Shown here one piece after another: positions 24,807 through 33,605 of a stretch of 33,643 bases of DNA. Source of the stretch: an uncultured Roseburia sp. GTDB lineage: Bacteria; Bacillota; Clostridia; Lachnospirales; Lachnospiraceae. How positions within the stretch are numbered: position 1 is the first letter of the stretch; each line of letters starts with the position of its first letter. The stretch covers positions 1-33,643 of the forward strand of contig CAMUGE010000035.1 of the NCBI GenBank assembly GCA_947088345.1, given 5' to 3'. The notes under the pieces are model-generated. The model saw nothing but the letters and a program-made list of their open reading frames with translations. It had not been told where the DNA came from and ran no database searches. The translations under genes and the position numbers were made by a program.

Positions 24807-24955
24807 CATTTTTTTTATTTTTAAAAGAAAAAAGTACAAAAAATCAAATTTTTTTTCACTTTTTGGGAAACCGTTCTTTTCTGCTCCTTTTTCTTACGGT
24901 ATTCTACATATTAATATTTTCTGCTTAAAATGCATCCAGATATTACTTCCAAACA

Positions 24956-27544
24956 TTACATAAATTGAAGATAAATCTGATAACAGATCGGTATCGCATA
25001 GGCAAACGCGAATAGCGCTGCAAAAACAACAAGGAAAACAGCTCCTGCCGCATATGCGCATACACTGTAAATGCGCCGGATCAGCCAATCTTTTCGACAA
25101 AGCGCACCCAAAATCACCCAACACAAAAGCGCTCCCGCCGCAGCCATGGAGAGATAACATCCTTTTTTCCAGCCCCTTGGGCAAAAAGAAAGCTCTATCT
25201 CGTTGACGCCCTCCCCGAGCGGAATTAACATAAGGTTTCCGTATAATCTCAGGATGCCGGTTTCGATTCCGTTTACTGTGCAGCGCCAGCCGTCGTCTGC
25301 ATTGATCGGCAAAAACAGATAGTCGCCTCCCTGCGAATCCGCCAAAATCCGACACCCTGTCCTGTCAATCCGGTAAGAAGAAGCTGCTTTTGCAGATGCG
25401 GCGCATTCCTCGAATAAATCCAGATCGAGAATGCCCACATAGAACTTCCTTTGCGTATTTGTCTTCTGCAGATTCTGCCGGATGACAACGTCAACTGTAT
25501 CGGTATCATAACAGCCAAGCGATATAATCCCCTCATTCATCGGCACGGGATACTTTGTATTGTCGATCAGCGCATAAGTCGGAACAGGAATCTGTCTGCC
25601 GTTTACAAAAATTTCCGCCTCCGAAAACTGGGTCGAATACAGATAAAGCGCTCCCCTGCCCTCAACCCGGATTTTATAGGAAAGCTGCTCGCTCCCGTCT
25701 GCATCCGCAAACGTTTCCTCCCACGTTCGGATCAACTGTTTCCCGAAAACCGCTTCCCCCAGCACAGACTGATTTTCAAACACATTTTCTGTAAAATAAC
25801 GGTTTAACTGTTCATAGGTACATTCGCCGGTCACAATCCCGGGTCCGGGACTGTTTTGATACTCATAAATTGAAAAATGTTCGGTCTTTTGTATTTCCTC
25901 ACAGATCCCCTGTTCCTTTGCATGGATACTCCATCCGCCGTCCTTTGGAATCTTTGAACTGATTACATAGCGGTATCCAAGCAGCGCATCCGACAGCAAT
26001 GTCCCGCCCGTATCGCCGAGCCTCGTCCATGTCTGGGCATAGCCAAGCGCCCGGTTCATCTTAATCTGCTCCTCCGTCATCAAATGCAGATAATTGGAGT
26101 ATGACGCACTTTTTGCAATCAGAGGGTAGTTGTTGTTTAACGATGCATCCGATGTCTTTATTTTGTGAAATACATCAACAGCTCCGCCTCTCTCTCTGTC
26201 TCTTTCCGCCTCATCTGCATTCCCTTCTTTCTGCCTTTCTGCGATACTTACAACAGCTTCTCCCACTTCCTGCGCATCCGCAACAAAATCCGTCCCGCCG
26301 TTATGAAAATTAGGTCTGATCAGCGTATATCCCAAACCTGCCGTTATCACACCCCAAGCCAAAAAAGCGATCCCAAAACAAACCTGCGCCGCCCTGCGCC
26401 GCCCCGGCCAAAGCCGAAACCGCTCCTGTTCTCCGAGTCCCTGCGCCGACGCGGCTAACACGGAAAAAACCATCATATACCCATACCGCATAGAAAAACA
26501 CATATAAGTGCCCCTGTGCCAGACAATGCTGATTGATTCCACAAAAACAGGCAAAATCATTACAGCCAGCAGATAACTCCAGAAAACATGTTTTCTGTCC
26601 CTTTTCCATAGAAGAAAAAAGCAAAGAAGAGGAAGTGAAACGCTAAAGAGCATGATATATTTATTTTCAGTATCCATTCCCGGCCATTTTAATAATGCAA
26701 GAAAACCGGAAAAATCAGCCGTACTCTCGCCCGAAACCCGATAAGAACCTAATATACCGCGGGCGGCAGGCGCAAAAAATGCGGCGGAAAGCGCAAGCGC
26801 AAAAAGCGTCGCCATGCCGAATTTTAAGATACCGTCCCAGCTGATTTTCTGCTGCTCTCGATAAATAAAAAACCATCCTCCGGCAAAAAACACCATAAAA
26901 ATACTGACCATATATGCCTGCGGAATATTCATAACAAAAATAACCGCATAACAGAGTACATAGCCAATCGTATGCCGACCCGGTTTCCATCCCGGTTCTC
27001 GTTTTGCCATACAGATGAAATTGTAGAGAAGAATCGGAAAAAACGCGGCCGTATCCAGCCAGGATAACCCATAATACAAAAAAGTATAACCGCTTAGCGC
27101 ATACGAAACCGCTGCGGCAATCCAATAGATCTGATTTTTTCTCTCATACCTGTTTGTGTGAGACAGAAAAAAATACATCGTCCCGCCCATTACAATCATT
27201 TTTATCAGGAGAAAAAATACCATGGAAGATTCAATCCAGCTTCTTTTCATCAAAAAGAAAAAAAGATTAAACGGGCTTATCATTGTAAACTGCGAAGCGA
27301 CGGCGGCGAAATTATTACCTCCTCCTACATTCCAGTCAAACATAAGCGCCCCATCCCCATGCAGGAAATCCCACAGATGATAGTATACCGGAATGATCTG
27401 CTGTTCAAAATCCTCTATTGCAATCGTAGCCGACCCGAAAGGAAAAATGCGACGTCCCGCACAAACGCCCAAAAAAATCAGGGAAATGATTCCGGCTGCC
27501 GCAAAATATCCAAACGATTTTTCCCACCACTTTTTTTGCTCCAT
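24956..27544 (-). CDS. YfhO-family multispanning membrane protein
   Basis: About 862 residues. The N-terminal two thirds have about 11-12 hydrophobic segments, beginning at about residue 12 (FAAAGIISLIFLGVCAG), with the early extracellular motif IAIEDFEQQIIPVYYHLWDFLHG typical of YfhO. The last third is a soluble extracytoplasmic domain (about 500-770) followed by one or two final helices. YfhO proteins have a GT-C-like fold and in Bacillus and Listeria help to glycosylate lipoteichoic acid. The ATG at 27544 has AGGAGAGAGGG just upstream; the TTG at 27592 overlaps tgt and lacks one. It is the last gene of the aroA-tgt-yfhO run. Confidence 0.88.
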   Translation of the reverse strand: MEQKKWWEKSFGYFAAAGIISLIFLGVCAGRRIFPFGSATIAIEDFEQQIIPVYYHLWDFLHGDGALMFDWNVGGGNNFAAVASQFTMISPFNLFFFLMKRSWIESSMVFFLLIKMIVMGGTMYFFLSHTNRYERKNQIYWIAAAVSYALSGYTFLYYGLSWLDTAAFFPILLYNFICMAKREPGWKPGRHTIGYVLCYAVIFVMNIPQAYMVSIFMVFFAGGWFFIYREQQKISWDGILKFGMATLFALALSAAFFAPAARGILGSYRVSGESTADFSGFLALLKWPGMDTENKYIMLFSVSLPLLCFFLLWKRDRKHVFWSYLLAVMILPVFVESISIVWHRGTYMCFSMRYGYMMVFSVLAASAQGLGEQERFRLWPGRRRAAQVCFGIAFLAWGVITAGLGYTLIRPNFHNGGTDFVADAQEVGEAVVSIAERQKEGNADEAERDRERGGAVDVFHKIKTSDASLNNNYPLIAKSASYSNYLHLMTEEQIKMNRALGYAQTWTRLGDTGGTLLSDALLGYRYVISSKIPKDGGWSIHAKEQGICEEIQKTEHFSIYEYQNSPGPGIVTGECTYEQLNRYFTENVFENQSVLGEAVFGKQLIRTWEETFADADGSEQLSYKIRVEGRGALYLYSTQFSEAEIFVNGRQIPVPTYALIDNTKYPVPMNEGIISLGCYDTDTVDVVIRQNLQKTNTQRKFYVGILDLDLFEECAASAKAASSYRIDRTGCRILADSQGGDYLFLPINADDGWRCTVNGIETGILRLYGNLMLIPLGEGVNEIELSFCPRGWKKGCYLSMAAAGALLCWVILGALCRKDWLIRRIYSVCAYAAGAVFLVVFAALFAFAYAIPICYQIYLQFM

Positions 27545-27572
27545 CCCTCTCTCCTTTTCCAATGGCAAACTT

Positions 27573-28715
27573 TCACTCTCCTCCCGCGCCAAGCTGTCTC
27601 ATCCGATCCAGTTTTTCTTCTTTATAAGCAAAAAATCTGCCCTGATCCAGCGCGTTGCGAATTTCTTCCATCATCGTATTATAAAAATAAAGATTGTGCA
27701 GCACACAAAGACGCATTCCAAGCATTTCTTTTGCTTTGAGCAGATGACGGATATAAGCCCTGCTATAGCGCCTGCAGGCCGGGCAGCCGCAGCCCTCTTC
27801 GATAGGTCTCATATCCTTTTCATATTTCTTATTGAAAAGATTTCGCTTTCCCTGATTGGTATAGACGTGCCCATGACGCCCGTTTCTGGACGGATAGACA
27901 CAGTCAAAAAAATCTATGCCGCGCGCCACTCCCTCTAATATATTTGCCGGCGTTCCCACACCCATCAAATAAGTCGGCTTGTCTTTGGGCAGATAAGGCT
28001 CCGTTTCTTCCAATATATGATACATTTCCTCATGGCTCTCCCCGACTGCAAGCCCGCCGATAGCATAGCCGTCCAGTTCCATTTCGGCGATAGCCTTTGC
28101 ATGGTCAATACGAATATCACGAAAAATCGCGCCCTGGTTAATCCCAAACAAAAGCTGATTTGGATTAATTGTTTCCTGCATCTGATTTAACTGTTTCATT
28201 TTTTCTTTGCACCGCGCCAACCATCTGGTCGTACGGCAAACCGAATCTTCCACATACTTCCTGTCTGCAAGCGCAGGCGCGCATTCGTCAAACGCCATGG
28301 CTATTGTAGAACCAAGATTGGACTGGATCTGCATACTTTCCTCCGGCCCCATAAATATCTTCGCCCCGTCCACATGCGAGTGGAAATAGACGCCTTCCTC
28401 CTTAATTTTGCGCAGACCGGCAAGAGAAAACACCTGAAATCCGCCGGAATCCGTTAAAATAGGCCTGTCCCAGGACATAAAGCGATGCAGTCCCCCAACC
28501 TCTTTGATCAGCAAATCCCCGGGGCGCACATGCAGATGGTAGGTGTTGGAAAGTTCCACCTGACACTTTATCTCCATGAGATCTTCCGTAGAAACGGCGC
28601 CTTTTATAGCCGCCGCCGTTCCGACATTCATAAATACCGGCGTCTGCACATCTCCATGCACTGTATGAAAAACGGCGCGTTTCGCACGCCCCTCCTGTTT
28701 TAACAATTGATACAT
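27573..28715 (-). CDS. tgt: tRNA-guanine transglycosylase
   Basis: Exchanges guanine-34 for preQ1 in the anticodon of tRNAs for Asp, Asn, His and Tyr, a step of queuosine formation. About 380 residues. Motifs: VFMNVGTAAAIKG, the catalytic-type Asp in LTDSGGFQVFSL, GGLAVGE, and the nucleophile Asp in FFDCVYPSRNGRHG. The zinc site is visible as CGCPACRRYSRAYIRHL followed by a His. The start is ATG 28715, with AGGAGGG 4-5 nt upstream. It lies 33 nt after aroA. Other queuosine genes (queA, queCDEFG) are not in the window. Confidence 0.97.
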   Translation of the reverse strand: MYQLLKQEGRAKRAVFHTVHGDVQTPVFMNVGTAAAIKGAVSTEDLMEIKCQVELSNTYHLHVRPGDLLIKEVGGLHRFMSWDRPILTDSGGFQVFSLAGLRKIKEEGVYFHSHVDGAKIFMGPEESMQIQSNLGSTIAMAFDECAPALADRKYVEDSVCRTTRWLARCKEKMKQLNQMQETINPNQLLFGINQGAIFRDIRIDHAKAIAEMELDGYAIGGLAVGESHEEMYHILEETEPYLPKDKPTYLMGVGTPANILEGVARGIDFFDCVYPSRNGRHGHVYTNQGKRNLFNKKYEKDMRPIEEGCGCPACRRYSRAYIRHLLKAKEMLGMRLCVLHNLYFYNTMMEEIRNALDQGRFFAYKEEKLDRMRQLGAGGE

Positions 28716-28748
28716 AAAACCCTCCTGTTTTCTCTTGCCCGGCATCCG

Positions 28749-30092
28749 TCAAACCGTAACATTTTCCTCATCCTTTTTCATGCAAAGCTCTGTCAGCAGT
28801 TCAAAGTACTGCGCAAATGTTTTGGCACAGCAGCCGGGATTGTCGATCACAATCCCCTCCACGCGCAGTCCAATCAGAGAAAAAGCCATGGCCGCACGAT
28901 GATCCTCATACGTGCTGACCACACCGGCATGCGGCATGGACGGATAAATCACAACAGAGTCCGCCGACTCCTCGCATGAAACGCCAAGTTTTGTAAGCTC
29001 CGTGACAATCACGGACAGCCTGTCCGACTCCTGCTTCCGAATATGAGCAATATTGGCAATTTTTACTTTAGAATCCGCAAACGGCGCAATTGCGGCAAGC
29101 GTAAGCGCCTGGTCGGAAAAATCATTCATATCAACGGTAACGCCGTGCAGACTGCCGGACTCCGGTCCTCTCACACATATCCCTGTTTCAGAATCCTCTA
29201 CCGCACAGCCCATCTGCTCCAGCACTTCCAAAAATTTCAGATCGCCCTGCGAATTATCATAATGTACGTTTTGTACTACCGTTGTCCCTCCTGTCAGTGC
29301 AGCCGCTGCATAAAAGTAGCAGGCCGCCGACAGATCCGGCTCTATTCTGTAAGTTTCTCTGTGACAGGAAGTATTCGCTCCGATCGTATAATTTTCTCCG
29401 TCAAAACCGACGGTAACGCCAAACTCTTTCAGCATTTTTCGGGTAATCCGTATATAGGAACCGTCCTTTTTTTCACTCGTGATATGAATGGAGAATCCCT
29501 GTTTTACCATTGAGCCGATTAATAGCAGCGCGCTTAGGAACTGTGTACTTCTGCTGATGTCCAGTTCCATTCTTTGCGGATGCATCCCGGCTGACGCGTC
29601 CCGGCCGATGGTTTTCCCAAAATCACGACCGCGAATACAGACAGGCAGAAATCCCTCCCTCTCCAGATAAGTAACCGCCGCGCCCGCACGTTCCAGCAGC
29701 TCAAACAACGGTTTCATCGGACGCCTCTTCATCTGCTCTGAAGCCTTTACTGTATAGACTCCATCCGAGAAACCTGCCATCGCCGTAAGAAAACGCGCCG
29801 CCGTACCCGCGCTTCCGACATAAATTTCCGCTTTCTTTTTCGGAATCAGGCCGCCGCACCCGCGCACCGTCACATTCTTTGTTTTCTCATCCTCCAATAG
29901 ATCAAAACCCAGCGCGCGCAGAGCCTGCAGAAAATATCTGGTATCATCCGAAAACAACACGCCCTCCAGTCTGACCGGCCCGTCCGAGAGCGCGGCAAGA
30001 AGCAGCGCTCTGTTTGTGATACTCTTTGAACCCGGAACTTTTACCGCCCAGTCAACCGGAGCCGTTAACGTTTTTACTCTATATTGCTCCAT
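28749..30092 (-). CDS. aroA: 3-phosphoshikimate 1-carboxyvinyltransferase (EPSP synthase)
   Basis: Sixth step of the shikimate pathway, joining phosphoenolpyruvate to shikimate 3-phosphate. 447 residues. Motifs: KVPGSKSITNRALLLAAL with the substrate-binding Lys, FSDDTRYFLQALRALG, the GSAGTAARFLTA PEP-loop, QMKRRPMKPL, and the C-terminal KESDRL and DHRAAMAF patterns. In the PEP loop, Phe follows the conserved Arg where the E. coli enzyme has Pro101. GGGGG precedes the ATG. The gene is divergent from aroC, whose enzyme uses the aroA product, and the two units share one intergenic promoter region. Confidence 0.97.
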   Translation of the reverse strand: MEQYRVKTLTAPVDWAVKVPGSKSITNRALLLAALSDGPVRLEGVLFSDDTRYFLQALRALGFDLLEDEKTKNVTVRGCGGLIPKKKAEIYVGSAGTAARFLTAMAGFSDGVYTVKASEQMKRRPMKPLFELLERAGAAVTYLEREGFLPVCIRGRDFGKTIGRDASAGMHPQRMELDISRSTQFLSALLLIGSMVKQGFSIHITSEKKDGSYIRITRKMLKEFGVTVGFDGENYTIGANTSCHRETYRIEPDLSAACYFYAAAALTGGTTVVQNVHYDNSQGDLKFLEVLEQMGCAVEDSETGICVRGPESGSLHGVTVDMNDFSDQALTLAAIAPFADSKVKIANIAHIRKQESDRLSVIVTELTKLGVSCEESADSVVIYPSMPHAGVVSTYEDHRAAMAFSLIGLRVEGIVIDNPGCCAKTFAQYFELLTELCMKKDEENVTV

Positions 30093-30111
30093 AAAACCCC
30101 CATTTCCGTAT

Positions 30112-30149
30112 TGCGAACGCAGTTCGCACTCGCTTTATGCGCATAAGCG
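30112..30149 (-). promoter_or_regulatory. Two hairpins in the aroA leader
   Basis: Arms 30112-30118 and 30122-30128 form a perfect 7-bp stem (TGCGAAC) with a 3-nt loop. A second palindrome (30131-30140 with 30141-30149, one bulged base) lies beside it. Both fall between the predicted aroA start point near 30173 and its ribosome binding site, so they could modulate translation or stabilise the RNA. Confidence 0.45.
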
Positions 30150-30179
30150 ACTTTATCATGTTGCTGCCGTTTGTGTTTT

Positions 30180-30225
30180 ATAGTATCACATTTCGGTTGT
30201 CATGCAAAGATAAATCTTTTATAAT
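30180..30225. promoter_or_regulatory. Divergent aroA and aroC promoters
   Basis: Plus strand, toward aroC: TTGTCA (30197-30202), a 17-bp spacer and TATAAT (30220-30225). Minus strand, toward aroA: TTGCAT (30202-30207), a 16-bp spacer and an extended -10 TGATACTAT with TACTAT at 30180-30185. The -35 boxes touch back to back, so the two polymerases would probably compete. Confidence 0.75.
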
Positions 30226-30232
30226 AGATGAG

Positions 30233-30390
30233 TAAATGTAACCATTCAGCCTTACTGTAATTATGCAAGTGATGCAGGCGCCTAAATGCGCCATAAAGCA
30301 TTCTGAGTGCATCAGGCGTGACAGTGAATCCGAAAGCCAAACTGTTACAGGTAAATTGGCTGTGAATCGAAACAGAAAGGGAGTATCATC
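30233..30390 (+). promoter_or_regulatory. Structured aroC leader with a predicted H-type pseudoknot
   Basis: The predicted transcription start leaves a leader of about 160 nt with no convincing protein. A first hairpin pairs 30271-30276 with 30308-30313 and, inside, GGCGC (30277-30281) with GCGCC (30288-30292). A second stem, S1, pairs 30318-30325 with 30341-30348 (8 bp, one G-U). Its loop contains AGCCAA (30335-30340), which can pair with TTGGCT (30356-30361), giving an H-type pseudoknot with no bases between the stems, a 9-nt first loop and a 7-nt A-rich last loop. The ribosome binding site AAAGGGAG (30376-30383) follows. GTGAATC(C)GAAA occurs twice (30324 and 30362). It does not match a riboswitch class I can name. 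Confidence 0.45.
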
Positions 30391-31494
30391 ATGGCAGGAT
30401 CTACATACGGAAAATATTTTCAAATCACTACCTGGGGGGAATCGCACGGAAGCGGCGTAGGCGTCGTAATTGACGGCTGTCCGGCGGGACTTTCCCTGTG
30501 CGAGGAGGAGATACAGTCATTTCTCGACCGCAGGAAACCCGGACAGTCCAAATACACAACCTCCCGTCAGGAGAGCGATACCGTCGAAATACTCTCAGGC
30601 ATATTTGAGGGAAAAACAACCGGGACGCCGATTTCTCTGCTTGTTCGAAACACCGACCAGCGCTCCGGAGATTACGGCGACATCGCTGCATGTTACCGCC
30701 CCGGCCATGCAGACTATACTTATGACCAAAAATACGGATTCCGCGACTACAGGGGAGGCGGCCGTTCCTCCGGTCGTGAAACAATCGGCCGTGTCGCAGC
30801 AGGCGCAGTCGCAGCTAAAATATTAAAACGCCTTAACATCACACTCTTTGGCTATGTGAAATCCGTCGGCCCCGTCGCAATTGATATGTCACGCTTTGAC
30901 GCAGAAGAACGGGACAAAAATGCCCTGTACATGCCGGACTGCACAGCCGCAAAAGAGGCGCAGGCCTATCTGAACGACTGTATAAAAAATCAAAACTCTT
31001 CCGGCTCCGTGATTGAATGCATCATTGACGGCGTACCGGCCGGAATCGGAGATCCGGTTTTTGACAAACTAAGCGCAAATTTGGCCAGAGCCGTCTGTTC
31101 CATCGGCGCAGTCAAAGGTTTTGAAATCGGGGACGGTTTTGGGGCAGCTTTCGCAACCGGCAAAGACAACAACGACGCGTTTTTCATCAACGAAGACGGG
31201 CGCGTTCAGAAGAAGACAAATCATTCCGGAGGTATTCTGGGCGGCATCAGCGACGGAAGTCCCATTCTTTTGCGCGCCGCAGTCAAACCGACTCCATCCA
31301 TCGGCGCAGCCCAGCAGACCGTAAACCGTCTGGGAGAAGAGGCAAAAATCAGCATCCGGGGACGTCACGACCCGATTATCGCCCCGCGCGCCGTTGTCGT
31401 AGTGGAAAGCATGGCGGCGCTGACCATTTTGGACGCTCTCCTTGCCAATATGGCGGCACGGATGGATGCGCTGGAACAGTTCTATCTCAAATAA
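30391..31494 (+). CDS. aroC: Chorismate synthase
   Basis: Last step of the shikimate pathway, converting EPSP to chorismate with reduced FMN. 367 residues. Motifs: the N-terminal GKYFQITTWGESHGSGVGVV, the RRKPGQS-type loop (DRRKPGQSKYTT), the FMN-site RGGGRSSGRET, and the C-terminal GRHDPIIAPRAVVVVESM. AAAGGGAG lies 7 nt before the ATG. It is the only intact gene on the plus strand, divergent from aroA and convergent with thrS, and ends in a strong terminator. Its long structured leader suggests control at the RNA level. Confidence 0.98.
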   Translation: MAGSTYGKYFQITTWGESHGSGVGVVIDGCPAGLSLCEEEIQSFLDRRKPGQSKYTTSRQESDTVEILSGIFEGKTTGTPISLLVRNTDQRSGDYGDIAACYRPGHADYTYDQKYGFRDYRGGGRSSGRETIGRVAAGAVAAKILKRLNITLFGYVKSVGPVAIDMSRFDAEERDKNALYMPDCTAAKEAQAYLNDCIKNQNSSGSVIECIIDGVPAGIGDPVFDKLSANLARAVCSIGAVKGFEIGDGFGAAFATGKDNNDAFFINEDGRVQKKTNHSGGILGGISDGSPILLRAAVKPTPSIGAAQQTVNRLGEEAKISIRGRHDPIIAPRAVVVVESMAALTILDALLANMAARMDALEQFYLK

Positions 31495-31509
31495 CATAAT
31501 TTTACGAAA

Positions 31510-31560
31510 AAGAAGCATTGATTCCCGTTGCGAGTTCCCGAAAATCAATGCGTCTTTTTT
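31510..31560. terminator. Bidirectional terminator between aroC and thrS
   Basis: A 14-bp stem with one mismatch (arms 31510-31523 and 31543-31556) is followed by TTTTTT on the plus strand and by CTTCTTTTT on the minus strand. It sits in the 94-base gap between convergent genes and should serve both. Confidence 0.88.
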
Positions 31561-31588
31561 ATTTTACAAACTTATTGCAGCAATGGAT

Positions 31589-33553
31589 TCAATTGTTTTT
31601 TTCCTGCGGCAGTTCTTCCCGGATCTCCTTTGTCCGGATCTCTTTACAGATTTTCTCAATAAACTGCGCAAGCGGCATCACGCCCTCATCCCCGGCAAAC
31701 CGGCTGCGAACAGAAACCGTATGGTCCGCTTCTTCCTGCTGGCCGACGACAAGCATATACGGCAGCTTTGAAAGCCTTGCCTCGCGTATTTTAAATCCTA
31801 TTTTTTCTGAGCGGGCGTCAACTGTTACATCAACGCCGTTTTCTTTTAATTCTCTTGCTACCTCATTTGCATATGACTCAAATTTATCAGAGATCGGCAG
31901 TATACGCACCTGTTCCGCGCAAAGCCAGGTCGGAAATTTTCCTGCATACTTTTCGATCAGCCATGCGAGCGTTCTCTCATAACATCCGATCGAAGTCCTG
32001 TGAATAATATACGGGCGCACCTTATCGCCATTCTGGTCAATATAATACATATCAAACTGTTCTGCCAGAAGCGCGTCCCATTGAATTGTGATCATAGTAT
32101 CTTCTTTGCCGTATACGTTTTTCGCCTGAATATCGACTTTCGGCCCGTAAAACGCCGCTTCGCCATCCTCCTCATAAAACGGGATTTCAAGCTGCGTCAG
32201 CACATCGCGGATGCAGTCCTGCGTGTGCTCCCATGTCTCTTCATCACCGATATATTTTTCCTTATTGTTCGGGTCCCATTTGGATAGCCGGTATGTCACC
32301 TCACTGCCAAGTCCTAATGTTTCGAGACAATATTTAGCCAGCGCAAGACATCCCTTAAACTCGTCGGCCATCTGGTCGGGCCTTACAATCAGATGCCCCT
32401 CCGAAATCGTAAACTGGCGTACACGTGTCAGTCCGTGCATCTCTCCGGAATCTTCCGCACGAAACAGCGTAGATGTTTCACTCATACGATACGGCAGATC
32501 ACGGTACGATTTCTGTGAATTTTTGAATACATAATACTGGAACGGGCATGTCATCGGACGCAGCGCAAAGACCTCTTTGTCTGTCTCCTCATCGCCAAGC
32601 ACAAACATCCCCTCTTTATAATGATCCCAGTGTCCCGACATTTTATACAGATCGGATTTTGCCATCAGGGGCGTTCTTGTACGGACATAACCCCACTCAT
32701 TGTCCTCAAGATCTTCAATCCATCGCTGAAGCTTCATAATCATTTTCGTACCCTTAGGCGTAAAGAGCGGCAGTCCCTGTCCAATCACATCAACTGTGGT
32801 AAACAGTCCCATCTCCCTGCCAAGCCTGTTGTGGTCACGCCGCTTTGCATCCTCCATGCGCTCCAAATGCGCCGCCAGATCTTCTTTTTTGTTGTATGCA
32901 GTCCCGTAAATACGCTGCAGACGCGCTTTTTTTGAATCACCGCGCCAGTATGCCATGGAAGAGGACGTCAGTTTAAATGCTTTGATGCCCTTTGTCGTCA
33001 TCAGATGAGGACCGGCGCAAAGATCGACAAATCCTCCCTGATCATAAAACGAAATTTCCTCCCCCGCCGGCAGTTCTTCAATCAGTTCCACTTTAAAAGG
33101 TTCGCCCTTTTCCTGCATAAAGGCAACCGCTTTCTCTTTTGGCAGTGTAAATCTGGTAATTTCGTGCCCTTCTTTGATAATTTTCTTCATCTCGGCTTCA
33201 ATCTGATCAAGATCTTCTCTCGAAAACGGTTCCGCCTCGAAATCGTAATAAAAGCCGTCCTCGATCGCCGGGCCAATTGTAATCTTTGCATCCGGATAAA
33301 GACGTTTGACTGCTTCCGCAAGCACATGTGACGCCGTATGGCGTATGACGCGCAGTCCATCCGGATCGTTTGCCGTGATAATATTCAGCGCGGCGTCTTC
33401 ACGGATGACCGTGCGCAGATCCACCACCTGCCCGTTTATCTCACCGGCGCACGCCGCGCGCGCAAGTCCCTCACTAATCTCTTTTGCAATGTCATAGACG
33501 GATTTTTCCCCGTCAAACTCTTTGACCGAACCGTCTTTCAATGTAATCTTCAT
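31589..33553 (-). CDS. thrS: Threonyl-tRNA synthetase
   Basis: Charges tRNA-Thr. 654 residues, full length. Layout: a TGS domain (1 to about 62), the editing domain (about 65-230) with HTASHVLAEAV and CAGPHL, the class II catalytic core with the zinc-binding Cys in RPMTCPFQYYVFKN and motif 2 around SETSTLFRAEDSGEMHGLTRVRQF, and the C-terminal anticodon-binding domain (about 545-645). GGAGGAG precedes the ATG. In many Firmicutes thrS has a T-box leader; only 90 bases upstream are visible, and no T-box sequence is among them. Confidence 0.98.
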   Translation of the reverse strand: MKITLKDGSVKEFDGEKSVYDIAKEISEGLARAACAGEINGQVVDLRTVIREDAALNIITANDPDGLRVIRHTASHVLAEAVKRLYPDAKITIGPAIEDGFYYDFEAEPFSREDLDQIEAEMKKIIKEGHEITRFTLPKEKAVAFMQEKGEPFKVELIEELPAGEEISFYDQGGFVDLCAGPHLMTTKGIKAFKLTSSSMAYWRGDSKKARLQRIYGTAYNKKEDLAAHLERMEDAKRRDHNRLGREMGLFTTVDVIGQGLPLFTPKGTKMIMKLQRWIEDLEDNEWGYVRTRTPLMAKSDLYKMSGHWDHYKEGMFVLGDEETDKEVFALRPMTCPFQYYVFKNSQKSYRDLPYRMSETSTLFRAEDSGEMHGLTRVRQFTISEGHLIVRPDQMADEFKGCLALAKYCLETLGLGSEVTYRLSKWDPNNKEKYIGDEETWEHTQDCIRDVLTQLEIPFYEEDGEAAFYGPKVDIQAKNVYGKEDTMITIQWDALLAEQFDMYYIDQNGDKVRPYIIHRTSIGCYERTLAWLIEKYAGKFPTWLCAEQVRILPISDKFESYANEVARELKENGVDVTVDARSEKIGFKIREARLSKLPYMLVVGQQEEADHTVSVRSRFAGDEGVMPLAQFIEKICKEIRTKEIREELPQEKNN

Positions 33554-33605
33554 ATTTCTCCTCCATTTCCGTAATTGAGAAAAGGAGATTTCTTCCCTTT
33601 CTCGC

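Noticed and set aside
27545-27592. Earlier TTG start for the YfhO protein
   Set aside because: It overlaps the end of tgt and lacks a ribosome binding site, whereas ATG 27544 has AGGAGAGAGGG immediately upstream.
30300-30390. Cobalamin riboswitch in the aroC leader
   Set aside because: GTGAATCC and ACTGTTACAGG loosely recall parts of the B12 element, but the B12 box and the rest of the core are missing.
30178-30447. An 89-codon minus-strand frame over the aroC leader
   Set aside because: It runs antisense to both the leader and the aroC start, and contains the divergent promoters; no coding signal supports it.
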